Shown here piece by piece: positions 1 through 8,701 of a DNA stretch of 64,000 nucleotides (positions within the stretch are counted from its first letter, which is position 1; each line of letters opens with the position of its first letter). The stretch is from NCBI RefSeq assembly GCF_002802905.1, contig NZ_PEBK01000004.1, forward strand, positions 228,388 through 292,387, in the 5' to 3' direction. The notes below the pieces were generated by a model, which saw only the letters and a list, made by a program, of their open reading frames with translations, had not been told where the DNA came from and did no database searches. The translations under genes and the position numbers were made by a program. The stretch is from Bifidobacterium simiarum (GTDB lineage Bacteria; Actinomycetota; Actinomycetes; Actinomycetales; Bifidobacteriaceae).

Positions 1-321
1 GCGTTCGGCATGCATCTGATCGAAGACAATCCCGGCGTGCGTGAGGCCCTCGCCGCCCGCGAGCATTCGCTGGCCTTGGAGGTCAACCGCGGTAAGGGCG
101 AGCCGATGAGCAACCATGAGCTCGACGGCGAACTGACCGAAATACTGGCCGGGGAGGGCGACGGCAACGCCGCCGCGAACTCCGGCGACGCAGACAAGAG
201 TCAGGAGCAGGTCTCCTGGCCGTATTCGAACCGAGACGAGGAAGGCGCGGAACGCTCCAAGCGGGCGTGGTGGCGCAACCTCGGCAACAACAGGACAAGA
301 GGGAGGGCCGATGAGCGCTGA
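1..321 (+). CDS. C-terminal fragment of an unidentified protein
   Basis: An open frame runs from the window edge to a stop at 319-321, so the start lies outside. The visible 106 residues carry no motif I recognise. The first third could be folded (MHLIEDNPGVREALAAREHS); the rest is acidic and then basic low-complexity, ending in a W/R/N-rich tail. It overlaps the next gene by 11 bases, which implies translational coupling. In other actinobacteria the gene before a DUF2469 gene is often rnhB, but these residues do not look like the end of RNase HII, so I give no name. Confidence 0.6.
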   Translation, partial: AFGMHLIEDNPGVREALAAREHSLALEVNRGKGEPMSNHELDGELTEILAGEGDGNAAANSGDADKSQEQVSWPYSNRDEEGAERSKRAWWRNLGNNRTRGRADER

Positions 322-625
322 GGATCTCGATAATTACGAGACTGACGCGGAGCTGGCTCTATATCGCGAATATCGTGACGTCATCAAGCTCTTCACCTAC
401 GTGGTGGAGACCGAACGACGGTTCTATCTGGCCAACAAGGTGGATTTCAACGTGCGATCCGCCGGCCAGGACGTCTACTTCGACGTCCAGCTGACCGACG
501 CCTGGGTATGGGACGTGTACCGACCCAGCCGATTCGTCCGCAACGTCCGCATTGTGACGTTCAAGGACGTCAACGTCGAGGAAGTGCAGAAAACCGACCT
601 CGACATTCCCGAGGACATCGCGTAG
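311..625 (+). CDS. DUF2469 family protein
   Basis: A 104-residue protein matching the actinobacterial DUF2469 family (Mycobacterium tuberculosis Rv2901c) from memory: it opens MSAEDLDNYETDAELALYREY and contains VVETERRFYLANKVDF, DAWVWDVYRPSRFV and VVTFKDVNVEE-like segments. The function of the family is unknown. The start ATG at 311 follows GGGAGGG and lies inside the end of the upstream frame, so the two are probably cotranscribed. A hairpin terminator follows at 657-690. The family assignment is firm; no biochemical role can be inferred. Confidence 0.9.
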   Translation: MSAEDLDNYETDAELALYREYRDVIKLFTYVVETERRFYLANKVDFNVRSAGQDVYFDVQLTDAWVWDVYRPSRFVRNVRIVTFKDVNVEEVQKTDLDIPEDIA

Positions 626-656
626 AGCCGCATACGACAGGGCCATGTATGGCCGG

Positions 657-690
657 GACCCCATTCCCCACACGGGAGATGGGGTCTTTT
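657..690 (+). terminator. Intrinsic terminator after the DUF2469 gene
   Basis: GACCCCAT at 657-664 pairs with ATGGGGTC at 679-686 and is followed by TTTT. It closes the upstream operon 30 bases after its stop. Confidence 0.8.
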
Positions 691-699
691 GCTGCGGGG

Positions 700-765
700 A
701 TGATGCGGAACCGTGGCGGAACTGTGCAGAATCGTGGCGGGATCGTGGCGGAACCGTGGCGGAGC
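700..765. repeat. Short tandem repeat, unit about 11 bp
   Basis: CGTGGCGGAAC and close variants (GCGGGATCGTG, GCGGAACTGTG) recur five times with one longer spacing. The array lies between the terminator and the FAD oxidoreductase gene, and probably upstream of its promoter. Confidence 0.7.
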
Positions 766-853
766 AAAGAAACTGTGCGCACATCGGATTTGTGCAGTTC
801 GGCCCCGCGGAGTGTAATAGAGTAGTCACGCTTAAGTTTGATAGGAGATCGAC

Positions 854-2443
854 GTGGCTGATAAGAAGGCAGTAGTAATCATTGGCGGTGGCCCTGCCGG
901 CCTTACCGCGGCATGGGAGCTCGTGAAGAACGGCGGCTCCGAACAGTATGACGTGACCGTGCTGGAGGCCACCCGCGAATTCGGTGGCATCTCCCGCACC
1001 GTGAAGTACCACGGCAACCGCATGGACATCGGCGGACACCGGTTCTTCTCCAAGGATGATCGGATCATGGACTGGTGGAAGGAGACCCTGCCGCTGCAGG
1101 GCGCACCCTCCTATGACGACAAGAAGCTCGGTCGTCACCACGACCTCGAACCCGGCGGCCCCGACCCCGAAAAGACCGATCATGTGATGCTCAAGCGTCA
1201 CCGCGTCTCCCGCATCTTCTGGAACCACCGGTTCTTCGACTACCCGATCTCGCTGACCCCCAACACCCTCAAGGCCATGGGCTTCAAGCTCACCATGGTC
1301 GCCGGATTCTCCTACCTCAAGTCCATGGTGCACAAGCTGCCCGAAACCAACCTGGAGAACTTCTACATCAACCGGTTCGGCCGCAAGCTCTACTCCATGT
1401 TCTTCGAGGGTTACACCGAAAAGCTGTGGGGCCGTCACCCCTCCGAAATCTCCGCCGACTGGGGCGCCCAGCGCGTCAAGGGCCTGAGCATCCTCGGCGT
1501 CCTCAAGAACGCCTTCTCCAAGCTCATGCCCAAGAAGCGCGACTCCAAGAACGTCGAAACCTCCCTCATCGAGGAATTCTGGTACCCCAAGCTCGGCCCC
1601 GGCCAGCTGTGGGAAACCGTCGAACACAACTGCGTCGAAGCCGGCGTCAACGTGATCACCGACGCCAAGGTCGTTCGCATCGATCAGGCCGGCGGCCACA
1701 TCGCCTCCGTCACCTACCGCGACTCCGAAGGCCACGAAACCACCCTCGAAGCCGACGACTTCATCTCCTCCATGCCCATCAAGGACCTCGTCACCGCCGT
1801 CGACGCCTCCGACCAGCCCGCCCCCAAGGACATGACCGCCATCGCCACCGGCCTGCCCTACCGCGACTTCGTCACCGTCGGCCTCCTGTGCAAGAAGCTC
1901 CGCATCCGCAACACCACCGACATCCCCACCCTCGGCAACCCGCCCATCGTCCCCGACTGCTGGATCTACGTTCAGGACCCCGGCTACAAGGTCGGCCGCA
2001 TCCAGGTCTTCAACAACTGGAGCCCCTACCTCGTCAAGGACGTCGACGACACCGTCTGGATCGGCCTCGAATACTTCTGCGAGGAAGGCGACGACTTCTG
2101 GAACATGACCGACGAGCAGGCCCGTGACTTCGCCATCAAGGAACTCACCCGCATGCGCGTCATCAACGGCCCCCAGGACGTCCTCGACTCCCATCGCGAA
2201 CGCGTCCCCAAGGCCTACCCCGCCTACTTCGACACCTGGAACCAGATCGACGAGCTCACCGAATGGCTCGACCACTTCGGCAACCTCTACTGCGTCGGTC
2301 GCAACGGCCAGCACCGCTACAACAACCAGGACCACTCCATGGCCACCGCCATCGAAGCTGTCAAGAACATCAAGACCGGTCGGACCAGCAAGAAGAACAT
2401 CTGGTCGGTCAACACCGAGAAAAGCTACCACGAGGAAAAGTAA
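854..2443 (+). CDS. FAD-dependent oxidoreductase, UDP-galactopyranose mutase/HemY-like
   Basis: A 529-residue flavoprotein. The N terminus has the dinucleotide-binding fold [17 protein letters not shown] (residues 7-23), then an FGG(I/V)-type turn and GGHRFF, as in UDP-galactopyranose mutases and the HemY/amine-oxidase superfamily. Near the C terminus, [18 protein letters not shown] resembles the conserved flavin-binding end of these enzymes. It is longer than classical bacterial Glf (about 370-400 residues), nearer the length of eukaryotic mutases, so a role in galactofuranose or other cell-surface glycan synthesis is inference. The start is GTG at 854 behind AGGAG at 843-847; the single-gene unit is followed by a long gene-free gap. 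Confidence 0.75.
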   Translation: MADKKAVVIIGGGPAGLTAAWELVKNGGSEQYDVTVLEATREFGGISRTVKYHGNRMDIGGHRFFSKDDRIMDWWKETLPLQGAPSYDDKKLGRHHDLEPGGPDPEKTDHVMLKRHRVSRIFWNHRFFDYPISLTPNTLKAMGFKLTMVAGFSYLKSMVHKLPETNLENFYINRFGRKLYSMFFEGYTEKLWGRHPSEISADWGAQRVKGLSILGVLKNAFSKLMPKKRDSKNVETSLIEEFWYPKLGPGQLWETVEHNCVEAGVNVITDAKVVRIDQAGGHIASVTYRDSEGHETTLEADDFISSMPIKDLVTAVDASDQPAPKDMTAIATGLPYRDFVTVGLLCKKLRIRNTTDIPTLGNPPIVPDCWIYVQDPGYKVGRIQVFNNWSPYLVKDVDDTVWIGLEYFCEEGDDFWNMTDEQARDFAIKELTRMRVINGPQDVLDSHRERVPKAYPAYFDTWNQIDELTEWLDHFGNLYCVGRNGQHRYNNQDHSMATAIEAVKNIKTGRTSKKNIWSVNTEKSYHEEK

Positions 2444-2529
2444 ATAACGGAGCGTCTTCGGCGTTGCTCCTCGGTCGACGTACCTTCGTACGCCTTCCCT
2501 CGGTGCGCCTTGAAGCCGCACACGTTATT

Positions 2530-2743
2530 TCCTTTTCCCGCTTCGCTGGGTGTTGGGTGTTTCGGGCGCGGCCTGATGGGGATTGGCGCTCGACGTACCT
2601 ATCGTTGATGGGACCTCGCAGCCATTAGTGGCTGCTCGCATCGCCTACGGACAGTCCACTGGACTGTCCGCTTCACGGCTCAGCACACGTCAATCCCTTT
2701 TCCTGCTTCGTTGGAGGTTGGGTGTTTCGGGCTTGGCCTGATG
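2530..2743. repeat. Diverged 48-bp direct repeat
   Basis: The stretch 2531-2578 recurs at 2696-2743 with a few changes. Both copies contain CCTTTTCC(C/T)GCTTCG, then GTTGGGTGTTTCGGGC and GGCCTGATG. No coding frame is shared between the copies. Confidence 0.7.
2632..2681. repeat. Dispersed palindrome, CAGTCCACTGGACTG core
   Basis: The perfect palindrome ACAGTCCACTGGACTGT (2651-2667) has flanks GCTCGCATCGCCTACGG and CCGCTTCACGGCTC. The same core and similar flanks occur at 40169-40217, so this is a dispersed element and not a chance palindrome. Confidence 0.75.
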
Positions 2744-2771
2744 CGGGACTGCTGACGTCGCCTCCACCTTG

Positions 2772-2816
2772 CCTTCCCCCTTGGGGGAAGGTGGACGGCG
2801 GAGCCGGACGGATGAG
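2772..2816 (+). repeat. Two-hairpin dispersed repeat, copy 1
   Basis: CCTTCCCCC/GGGGGAAGG forms the first hairpin, then GTGG, a GC-rich second arm pair and CGGATGAGG. It belongs to the family seen again at 7028, 7190, 10424, 10496, 29113, 36618, 36704, 38197 and 38268. Confidence 0.8.
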
Positions 2817-2857
2817 GGGCCGCGAAGGACCCTGCCCCGCCAGCGGGAGCACAAGGC

Positions 2858-3144
2858 TGATGGATTGCGGCGCATTTCGCGTCAAATGCGCCGCAATCCA
2901 ACGCGATTCCGATCATCGCGCATACAAAACCGCATGATTCCAACCTTTTCGGAATCACGATCATCGATCGGCGATGGATCGGAACGCAAAATCGTGAATT
3001 TCGCAGTCCGCTCCATCAACATTCGCGGAAATCCGGTGGATTGCGTTGCATAATCACGAAAATGCAGTGCAATCCATCGATATCCGACTGCTCCGATGGA
3101 TTCCGTTGCATAATCGCCGAAAATCCATCGCAATCCATCACGAT
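2858..3144. repeat. Three related palindromic units around GATGGATTGC
   Basis: Unit 1 is a near-perfect hairpin: GGATTGCGGCGCATTT (2862-2877) against its complement at 2884-2899. Units 2 (3034-3080) and 3 (3094-3144) start G(G/A)TGGATT(G/C)CGTTGCATAATC and end with the reverse motif GCAATCCATC. No coding frame explains the conservation. Confidence 0.75.
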
Positions 3145-3299
3145 CAGCGACGATCTTCCGGACCCGCCGCACACACGGCACCAGCTTTTCTCTCTCCCCA
3201 AAGCGGCACTCTCTCCTCATATGCCAAACCGGTCTGAATGCCGAACCATCCTGAATACCAAGCCTGTCCTGATACCCAAAGCGTCCCTACCGATAGCAA

Positions 3300-3331
3300 A
3301 TTGCCCTGCCGATCATATGACCGACAGGGCA
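3300..3331 (-). terminator. Hairpin downstream of the Rpf-like gene
   Basis: TTGCCCTG(C/T)CG arms flank a short AT-rich loop, with a TTTGC tail on the minus strand. It lies about 95 bases beyond the stop of the minus-strand gene. The T-tract is weak. Confidence 0.5.
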
Positions 3332-3423
3332 ATGGCGTATATGTAACAGATCCGGACCGGCCCCTATTCGAGGCCCTTACCTACACCCGCGCTGCATCCA
3401 CTAGCACCAGCTGCAACCATCCT

Positions 3424-4515
3424 TTAGTACCAGCTGTGGGAGAGCCAGAAGCTGTAGGCGCCCTGGATGCCGCCGTAGCGTTCGTTGCAGTAGCTGATGA
3501 ACCACTTGAGCTGGGTCTGGTAGTTGTTCTGCCAGTCGGCGCCCGCGGAGGCCATCTTGCTGCCCGGCAGGGCCTGCGGCAGGCCGTACGCGCCGGAGGA
3601 GGGGTTCGTAGAATGCGGATCCCAGCCGGACTCGTGGTTGATGATGTACACCAGACCGGTGAAGTCGCCCTCGCTGTAGCCGCTGGAGATCAGGTAGTCG
3701 TGGGCCCACTGCTGCATCTCGCCCACCGGAACCGTGGTCCCCACGGAAGCCGAAGACGAAGACGACGAACCCGAGCCAGAGCCGGTCGAACCCGACGAAG
3801 AGGATCCCGACGATCCGGTCGATTCGGAACTCGTGGTGCCCGTGCCCACCAGCACCACCTTGTTGGTCGGCGCGGTCTTCACCCAGGAGCTGATCGTGTT
3901 GCTGGAGATCACCTTGCTGCCGGCCTTGGTGACCAGGTTCGTGCGGGCCATCACGCCCTTCTTGCCCTCGGTCTTCACCTTCTTGGTGCCGGCGGGCAGC
4001 GAATCGGTCTTCTCCTCGACGGTGTTGAACGGGATCTCGGTCTCCGTGGTCTGCACGGTGGAACCGGATCGTTCGATCTTGATGACGGTGGATTCGCTCA
4101 CCTTGGTGGTCAGCGACGGCGAGACGGTGTCGCCGGACTCCAGCGTGATGCCGCCCTGCTCGAGCACCGACTTCACATCGGTGAAGCTCTCGCCCAGCAC
4201 CACGCGCGAGTCGCCGTTGATGACGACCTTGACGTATGACGTATTGGCGTCGGCGCCGCCGCGGCCTTCCTTGATGGCCGTACGCACGTCGCCACGGGAG
4301 GCCGCCTGGAAGGCACTGACCTCATCGCTCTTCGTGGCGGAATAGGCGGTGATCGTGGAACCGGTGTTGGCGTTGCCGCGATGGTAGAGATTCTGTCCGG
4401 CCAAACCGCCACCGACCAGCATGGCCACCACGGCCAGACCTCCGGCCACACCCATCCACTGACGACGGGTGAAACGCTTAAGAATAAAGGTTTTTTCCTT
4501 ACGATGGCGTGCCAT
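3424..4515 (-). CDS. Resuscitation-promoting-factor-like secreted protein with DUF348, G5 and lysozyme-like domains
   Basis: A 363-residue exported cell-wall protein. Order: basic N terminus, one membrane segment (WMGVAGGLAVVAMLVGGGLAG, about residues 20-40), a DUF348-type domain (SYVKVVINGDSRVVLGESFTDV), a G5 domain (ETEIPFNTVEEKTDSLPAGT), a Ser/Gly linker, and a C-terminal lysozyme/transglycosylase-like domain with the probable catalytic Glu in IINHESGWDPHSTNPSSGAYG. This order is typical of actinobacterial Rpf-like peptidoglycan hydrolases. I use ATG 4515 because AAGGAG lies just upstream; a longer in-frame start lacks one. Cutting of peptidoglycan glycan strands during growth is inferred from the family. 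Confidence 0.88.
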   Translation of the reverse strand: MARHRKEKTFILKRFTRRQWMGVAGGLAVVAMLVGGGLAGQNLYHRGNANTGSTITAYSATKSDEVSAFQAASRGDVRTAIKEGRGGADANTSYVKVVINGDSRVVLGESFTDVKSVLEQGGITLESGDTVSPSLTTKVSESTVIKIERSGSTVQTTETEIPFNTVEEKTDSLPAGTKKVKTEGKKGVMARTNLVTKAGSKVISSNTISSWVKTAPTNKVVLVGTGTTSSESTGSSGSSSSGSTGSGSGSSSSSSASVGTTVPVGEMQQWAHDYLISSGYSEGDFTGLVYIINHESGWDPHSTNPSSGAYGLPQALPGSKMASAGADWQNNYQTQLKWFISYCNERYGGIQGAYSFWLSHSWY

Positions 4516-4656
4516 GAATCTCCTTACGACGGCACAAAACAGGCTCACACAATTCCCACATATTACCTACCGATCGTTAACTATGCAAAACACCGGCGAT
4601 AATTGCCGGTGTTCTCAACGGATCGGTGGTATATTGGCAGTTTTTGCCATACGACT

Positions 4657-4700
4657 GTGGTATCGGGCGATCGCGGTGGTATCGGGCGATCGCGGTGATA
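4657..4700. repeat. 19-bp tandem repeat
   Basis: GTGGTATCGGGCGATCGCG is repeated exactly at 4657-4675 and 4676-4694, with a decayed third copy after it. Each copy holds the palindrome CGATCG. It lies between the Rpf-like gene promoter and the end of trxA. Confidence 0.85.
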
Positions 4701-4731
4701 TCGGATATTCGATACCGGCCGGATCGGGCGA

Positions 4732-5058
4732 TCACGCAGCCGGTTCGGTGACCTTGCCGATCAGCTCCTCAAGATCGGATTCGCGCAGCGCGCCGGCGTT
4801 CTTGAACACCACCTCGCCGTTCTTGATGATGATCAGCGTCGGCACGGCCTGAATGCCCGCGGCCTGCGCCAGACCCTGCTCCTGATCGATGTCGACCTTG
4901 GTGAACCAGATGTCGTCGTGCGATTCGCTGGCGGCCTCGTAGATCGGTCCGAAGGCGCGGCACGGACCGCACCAGGTGGCCCAGAAGTCGATGAAGACGA
5001 GCGGATGGTTCTTGATGGTCTCCTCGAAGTTTCCGGCGTTCAGCTCGTGAGTGGCCAT
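4732..5058 (-). CDS. trxA: Thioredoxin
   Basis: A 108-residue thioredoxin: FIDFWATWCGPCRAF carries the redox pair Cys30 and Cys33 in the canonical WCGPC, and AVPTLIIIKNG holds the cis-proline loop. It reduces cytosolic protein disulfides. ATG 5058 is chosen because AAGGGGA precedes it and the family starts there; a longer upstream frame is not thioredoxin-like. Two exact 19-bp tandem copies lie about 80 bases upstream, in the likely promoter region. Confidence 0.95.
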   Translation of the reverse strand: MATHELNAGNFEETIKNHPLVFIDFWATWCGPCRAFGPIYEAASESHDDIWFTKVDIDQEQGLAQAAGIQAVPTLIIIKNGEVVFKNAGALRESDLEELIGKVTEPAA

Positions 5059-5127
5059 GACGTTCCCCTTTCGTGGCATGGACGCGCGTGCGCCGCGGGC
5101 GGCATGCCCGGTGCGCGACGGCCGATG

Positions 5128-5178
5128 CCAATACAGTAGACGGTCAATACGGTAGTGACCGGTCAATACGGTAGTGAC
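5128..5178. repeat. 19-bp tandem repeat upstream of trxA
   Basis: CGGTCAATACGGTAGTGAC occurs exactly at 5141-5159 and 5160-5178, with a partial copy before. The position overlaps the expected trxA promoter region. Confidence 0.85.
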
Positions 5179-5262
5179 TATTCCGATAGACACTATTCTG
5201 TCGTCAAGCTTCTCACGGATGACGCGGACACGCGAGCGTTCCTCTAGCGGCTGATTGTGGGG

Positions 5263-5344
5263 GACCGCACAGTTTCCTTCCGAAACCGCACGGTTCCCTC
5301 CCCGGATCGCACGGTTCCCTCACGGATCGTCCGAGTTTCTCACG
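5263..5344. repeat. Imperfect 20-22-bp tandem repeat
   Basis: Four degenerate units share (G/A)A(C/T)CGCACGGTTCCCTC(A/C)CG. The array lies just ahead of the NUDIX-like gene. Confidence 0.65.
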
Positions 5345-5387
5345 GATTCGTCGTCATTTCACGCAAAGGTCACGTAGAGGAACGATA

Positions 5388-6026
5388 ATGGGGCCCATGC
5401 CGGTTTTGAATGACGAAGTGCCCGACGAGGGCGATTACGATGCCTCCCGTCGCCGTGGCGAGTTCGATAACATCACGCCCGACGACTTCATCCGTGGTTC
5501 AGGCGCGGGCAACCCCCCGGGGTGGCTGGACGCCATGGACATCGACCATATCCGCCACCAGCTGCCGATCGTGTACGTGGAGATCGTGCCGGTGCGCACC
5601 GACGAGTTCGGCCGCATCGCCAAGGTCGGCACGCTGCTGCGCGTAGGCGACGACGGCGCCATCGAACGCACGCTGATCACCGGTCGCGTGCTGTTCCACG
5701 AGTCGCTGCGCGAGGCCGTGGCCCGCAACATCTCCAAGGATCTGGGCGACATCGCCCTGCCGATGTTCCCGGTGAGCCTGCAGCCGTTCACCGTGGCCGA
5801 GTTCTTCCCGACGCCCGGAGTCTCCGAATTCTACGATCCGCGTCAGCACGCGGTGGCCCTGTGCTACGTGGTGCCGATCGCCGGCGACTGCAAGCCGCAG
5901 GACGAGACGCTCGACGTGGAATGGGTGAGCGCCGAGGACGCCGTACGCCCCGACTTCCTCAACCAGCTGACCTGCGGCCACGACGTCGTCCTGCGGCGCG
6001 CGCTCGCCTGGGCATCGCTGGGCTGA
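5388..6026 (+). CDS. NUDIX-like protein (DUF4916 type)
   Basis: A 212-residue protein of the NUDIX fold type often labelled DUF4916 in actinobacteria. The core LPIVYVEIVPVRTDEFGRIAKVGTLLRV is followed by a degenerate helix region (FHESLREAVARNISKDLGD) where the canonical REUXEEXGU motif is not intact. Pyrophosphohydrolase activity therefore cannot be claimed. Segments RQHAVALCYVVPIAGDCKPQDETLDVEWVS look like the second half of a NUDIX domain. ATG 5388 follows GAGG at 5372-5380 by a short spacer. It is followed by a repeat array and an alpha/beta hydrolase gene on the same strand. Confidence 0.7.
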   Translation: MGPMPVLNDEVPDEGDYDASRRRGEFDNITPDDFIRGSGAGNPPGWLDAMDIDHIRHQLPIVYVEIVPVRTDEFGRIAKVGTLLRVGDDGAIERTLITGRVLFHESLREAVARNISKDLGDIALPMFPVSLQPFTVAEFFPTPGVSEFYDPRQHAVALCYVVPIAGDCKPQDETLDVEWVSAEDAVRPDFLNQLTCGHDVVLRRALAWASLG

Positions 6027-6042
6027 CCGATACGGACTGACC

Positions 6043-6094
6043 GAAATCGTAAAGATCGTAGGAAATCGTAAGGATCGTAGGGAATCGTAAGGAG
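6043..6094. repeat. 19-bp tandem repeat that supplies a ribosome binding site
   Basis: GAAATCGTAAAGATCGTAG (6043-6061) and GAAATCGTAAGGATCGTAG (6062-6080) are followed by a partial third copy, GGAATCGTAAGGAG (6081-6094). The AAGGAG of the third copy is the Shine-Dalgarno sequence of the hydrolase starting at 6103. Confidence 0.85.
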
Positions 6095-6102
6095 AACACG
6101 CC

Positions 6103-6984
6103 ATGACCGAACAGACCGAACTGTTCATGACCATTGCGCAGACCACGTATCGCCAGGGAGACCCCTCCACGGTCCCGGTGGTGCTCGTCCACGCGTTTCC
6201 GGTGGATCATCGCATCTGGGACGAATGCGCCGACCGTCTGATCGACTGCTCGGCCGGCGACGGCGATCCGGCCTTCGGCGTCTACGCGCTCGAAATGCCC
6301 GGCGCCGGTGAGTGCCCGGTGCCGACCGCCGAACAGACCGGTCCGGTGGCCGAGGACGGCGCGTACCCCGAGGCCATGACCCGTATGGCCGAGTCGTATG
6401 CCGCGGCCCTGCGCAAGGCCGGATTCGACAAGGCCGTGTGGGTGGGCATCTCGATGGGCGGATACCTGATCCTCGAACTGCACCGACTGCACCCGGAGAT
6501 GTTCGCCGGCATCATGTTGTGCGACACCAAGGCCGGGGGAGACGCCCCCGCCACCCGGGCCAATCGCGTGGCCATCGCCGAGGAGTGCGAGAGGCACGAC
6601 ACCGTGGACCCGGTCATGCATTTCGCCGAGCCGCACGACGGAGACTCCGTGTGGAAGCGGTCCGACGAGGCCGTGGCGCTGTTCTCCGGATGGATCCGCA
6701 GTCAGGATCCGCGCGGCGTGGCATGGCGTGAGCGGATGGCCGCGGCCCGACCGGACGAAACCGATCAGCTGGCGAAGATCACCGTGCCGGCCGGCATCGT
6801 CTCCGGCACGCTCGATCCCTCCAGCGCTCCGGATCGTATGCGGCCGATCGCCGAGCAGATGACCGGCACCGACTGCGCGTTCACCGTGATCGAGGACGCC
6901 GGCCACTTCACCTGCGTCGAGAAGCCCGACGAGGTGGCCCGCGCGATCCTCGACCTGTGGCGACGCGCGGCGGCGGCCGACTGA
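6103..6984 (+). CDS. Alpha/beta hydrolase
   Basis: A 293-residue alpha/beta-hydrolase. VVLVHAFPVDHRIWDE holds the oxyanion-hole turn, VGISMGGYLILEL holds the nucleophile Ser in a GxSxG elbow, and DAGHFTCVEKPDEVARAI carries the probable catalytic His. An acid residue is likely near SGTLDPSSAPDRM. Substrate is unknown; esterase, lactonase or C-C hydrolase are all possible. The ribosome binding site AAGGAG is part of the upstream tandem repeat. It is followed by a 360-bp gap holding two dispersed repeat elements. Confidence 0.85.
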   Translation: MTEQTELFMTIAQTTYRQGDPSTVPVVLVHAFPVDHRIWDECADRLIDCSAGDGDPAFGVYALEMPGAGECPVPTAEQTGPVAEDGAYPEAMTRMAESYAAALRKAGFDKAVWVGISMGGYLILELHRLHPEMFAGIMLCDTKAGGDAPATRANRVAIAEECERHDTVDPVMHFAEPHDGDSVWKRSDEAVALFSGWIRSQDPRGVAWRERMAAARPDETDQLAKITVPAGIVSGTLDPSSAPDRMRPIAEQMTGTDCAFTVIEDAGHFTCVEKPDEVARAILDLWRRAAAAD

Positions 6985-7027
6985 CGCACTGCCAGCTGGC
7001 GCATTGTTGACTGATGTATTGTCCGGT

Positions 7028-7074
7028 CCCTCATCCGACCGACTTCGTCGGCCACCTTCAAGTAAGGGAGGAAG
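7028..7074 (-). repeat. Two-hairpin dispersed repeat, decayed copy
   Basis: CCTCATCCGACCGAC, a short loop, GTCGGCCACCTT and a degenerate CCTT/AAGG arm. It is in reverse orientation to the copy at 7190. Together they fill much of the gap 6985-7344, where I see no gene. Confidence 0.75.
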
Positions 7075-7189
7075 GCTTTCAGCCAACGTTCCGTCTGCTT
7101 GCCTGTCGGCAAGCCTTCGCCTACAAACGGCACTGCCGTTTGTTTAACGGCTCAGCCCAAGGGGAAGGCTTGATAGGAGTCTTTTTCCT

Positions 7190-7236
7190 TGGCTTCCCCT
7201 TGAGGGGAAGCTGTCAGCGTAGCTGACTGATGAGGT
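7190..7236 (+). repeat. Two-hairpin dispersed repeat
   Basis: GGCTTCCCCTTGAGGGGAAG is the first hairpin; CTGTCAGC/GCTGACTG the second, then ATGAGGTG. It is a well-formed copy, partner of the inverted copy at 7028. Confidence 0.85.
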
Positions 7237-7344
7237 GACTGCTGACGAGGTGACCCCTGACGGAGATGCCCCGCCCATAATCCTCACAAATCCTCACATC
7301 TCCACTGTCCACGAACATCCATCTCGGAAAGCGCACCAACTATC

Positions 7345-8451
7345 GTGAATACCTTCTCACCACTGGCCCTGACCCGCACGCTGCCGTTCCTGCCGCTCGC
7401 GCAGGGCACCATCGACTATGAGGTGGCCCGTCGCGGCGAGGACGGGCTCATCGAATCCGTGCTCACCGAGCCGACGACCCGCGTGTTGCTGATCTCCAAC
7501 GGCAACATCGCCGTCCCCAAGGGGCAGGGTGCGCTGGTCGACTACGACGCCGGCCGCATGCGTCCCGCGCTGCTGCCCGGCGACTACGTGCTCGGGGAAC
7601 TGGCCGCCCGTCGTGGTTCGGCGTCCGGCCTCGTGCCGATCTTCCTCGGCTCCGAGCGGGCAGGCGAGGCGTCCGCGGCACGGCCCGTGCACTACGTGGC
7701 GCTGGACATCACCCGCGCGGTCCCGTCCGTACCGGATTCCGCCACCGTCGCCGCCGATCACGGCTTCGATCCGGACTCCGACGATGCCGCTGCCGCCGCG
7801 GCCGGCAATCTGATCGCCCAGGCGGCCAAACGGTTCGACTGGGTGGATCTGCGCGGATTCGCCCCGCACGTCTCCGCCCGTGACGCGGGACTGGCCACCA
7901 GCGCGGTCACCGTGTCGATCTGGCATAACCGTCAGCGGTTCTGCCCCTGCTGCGGGGCTCCCGTGGAACCGGCTCTGGGCGGCTGGGCCCAGCGTTGCAC
8001 CAGCGATGCCGACGGCCGCCGCATTCTCTTCCCGCGCATCGAACCGGCCGTGATCACCGCGATCGTCGACGGGCATGACCGTCTGCTGCTGCAGCACAAC
8101 GCCGCGTGGCGGGGCAATCTCTACTCGGTGTCCGCCGGATTCGTGGAGGCCGGCGAGAACCTGGAGCACGCGGCCCGGCGCGAGGCGCTGGAGGAGACCG
8201 GCATCCGGCTGGGCGAGGTGCGCTACCTCGGTTCGCAGCCGTGGCCGTTCCCCGCCTCGCTGATGATGGCGTTCAAGGCCCAGGCGCTCTCCACCGAGAT
8301 CCACGTCGACCATGAGGAGACCGCCGACGCCCAGTGGTTCACCCGCGACGAATTCACTTCGGCCATGATCTCCGGCCGCATCGGCGTGCCCGGCAAGGCC
8401 ACGATCGCCCGGTACATGATCGAGGAGTGGTACGGCCAGCCGCTGTCCTGA
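7345..8451 (+). CDS. nudC: NAD(+) diphosphatase (NADH pyrophosphatase)
   Basis: A 368-residue NudC. A zinc-ribbon-like segment FCPCCGAPVEPALGGWAQRC lies around residues 195-215. The NUDIX box GFVEAGENLEHAARREALEETGI is intact (Gx5Ex7REUxEExGU), and the diagnostic SQPWPFPASLMMAF follows. It hydrolyses NAD(H) to NMN(H) and AMP; NudC enzymes can also remove NAD caps from RNA. Only three zinc-ligand Cys are obvious. The start is GTG 7345 without a convincing Shine-Dalgarno sequence, so the exact N terminus is less sure than the function. Confidence 0.92.
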   Translation: MNTFSPLALTRTLPFLPLAQGTIDYEVARRGEDGLIESVLTEPTTRVLLISNGNIAVPKGQGALVDYDAGRMRPALLPGDYVLGELAARRGSASGLVPIFLGSERAGEASAARPVHYVALDITRAVPSVPDSATVAADHGFDPDSDDAAAAAAGNLIAQAAKRFDWVDLRGFAPHVSARDAGLATSAVTVSIWHNRQRFCPCCGAPVEPALGGWAQRCTSDADGRRILFPRIEPAVITAIVDGHDRLLLQHNAAWRGNLYSVSAGFVEAGENLEHAARREALEETGIRLGEVRYLGSQPWPFPASLMMAFKAQALSTEIHVDHEETADAQWFTRDEFTSAMISGRIGVPGKATIARYMIEEWYGQPLS

Positions 8452-8701
8452 TCGGCTGATCGGCCCGGTACGGATCCTGAACGGTATCCGGATGATCGCC
8501 GGACGTTCGTTGGGTGGTTACCGGGCGGTTGCCGAACCCCCTTGTCTGTGCGGGGTCTGTGCGGGGCCGACGATTTTGTGGAATTCGCCACATTGCCGTT
8601 CGATGGGGGTGAACGTTACGGGAAAGTCCGCGTTCACTGACCACTTGGTCGCGTATAGTTGGTGGAGTTGACCGCGATAGAACCGGGGAAAGCACAAGAC
8701 A

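Larger units (their letters stand above)
2444..3423. other. Gene-free 980-bp interval rich in repeats
   Basis: No frame here has plausible coding character or a ribosome binding site. The interval holds a diverged direct repeat, a CAGTCC palindrome, a two-hairpin repeat element, three related palindromic units around GATGGATTGC, and the hairpin behind the Rpf-like gene. Base composition falls from GC-rich to AT-richer after about 2900. Confidence 0.7.

Noticed and set aside
359..2521. A 720-residue minus-strand open frame opposite the FAD oxidoreductase gene
   Set aside because: It is a mirror of the real gene in high-GC codons, dominated by Val/Gly/Ala/Asp, with no domain and no ribosome binding site.
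4657..5344. DnaA boxes or iterons in the repeat arrays around trxA
   Set aside because: No TTATNCACA-like boxes and no replication gene; they are plain tandem repeats.
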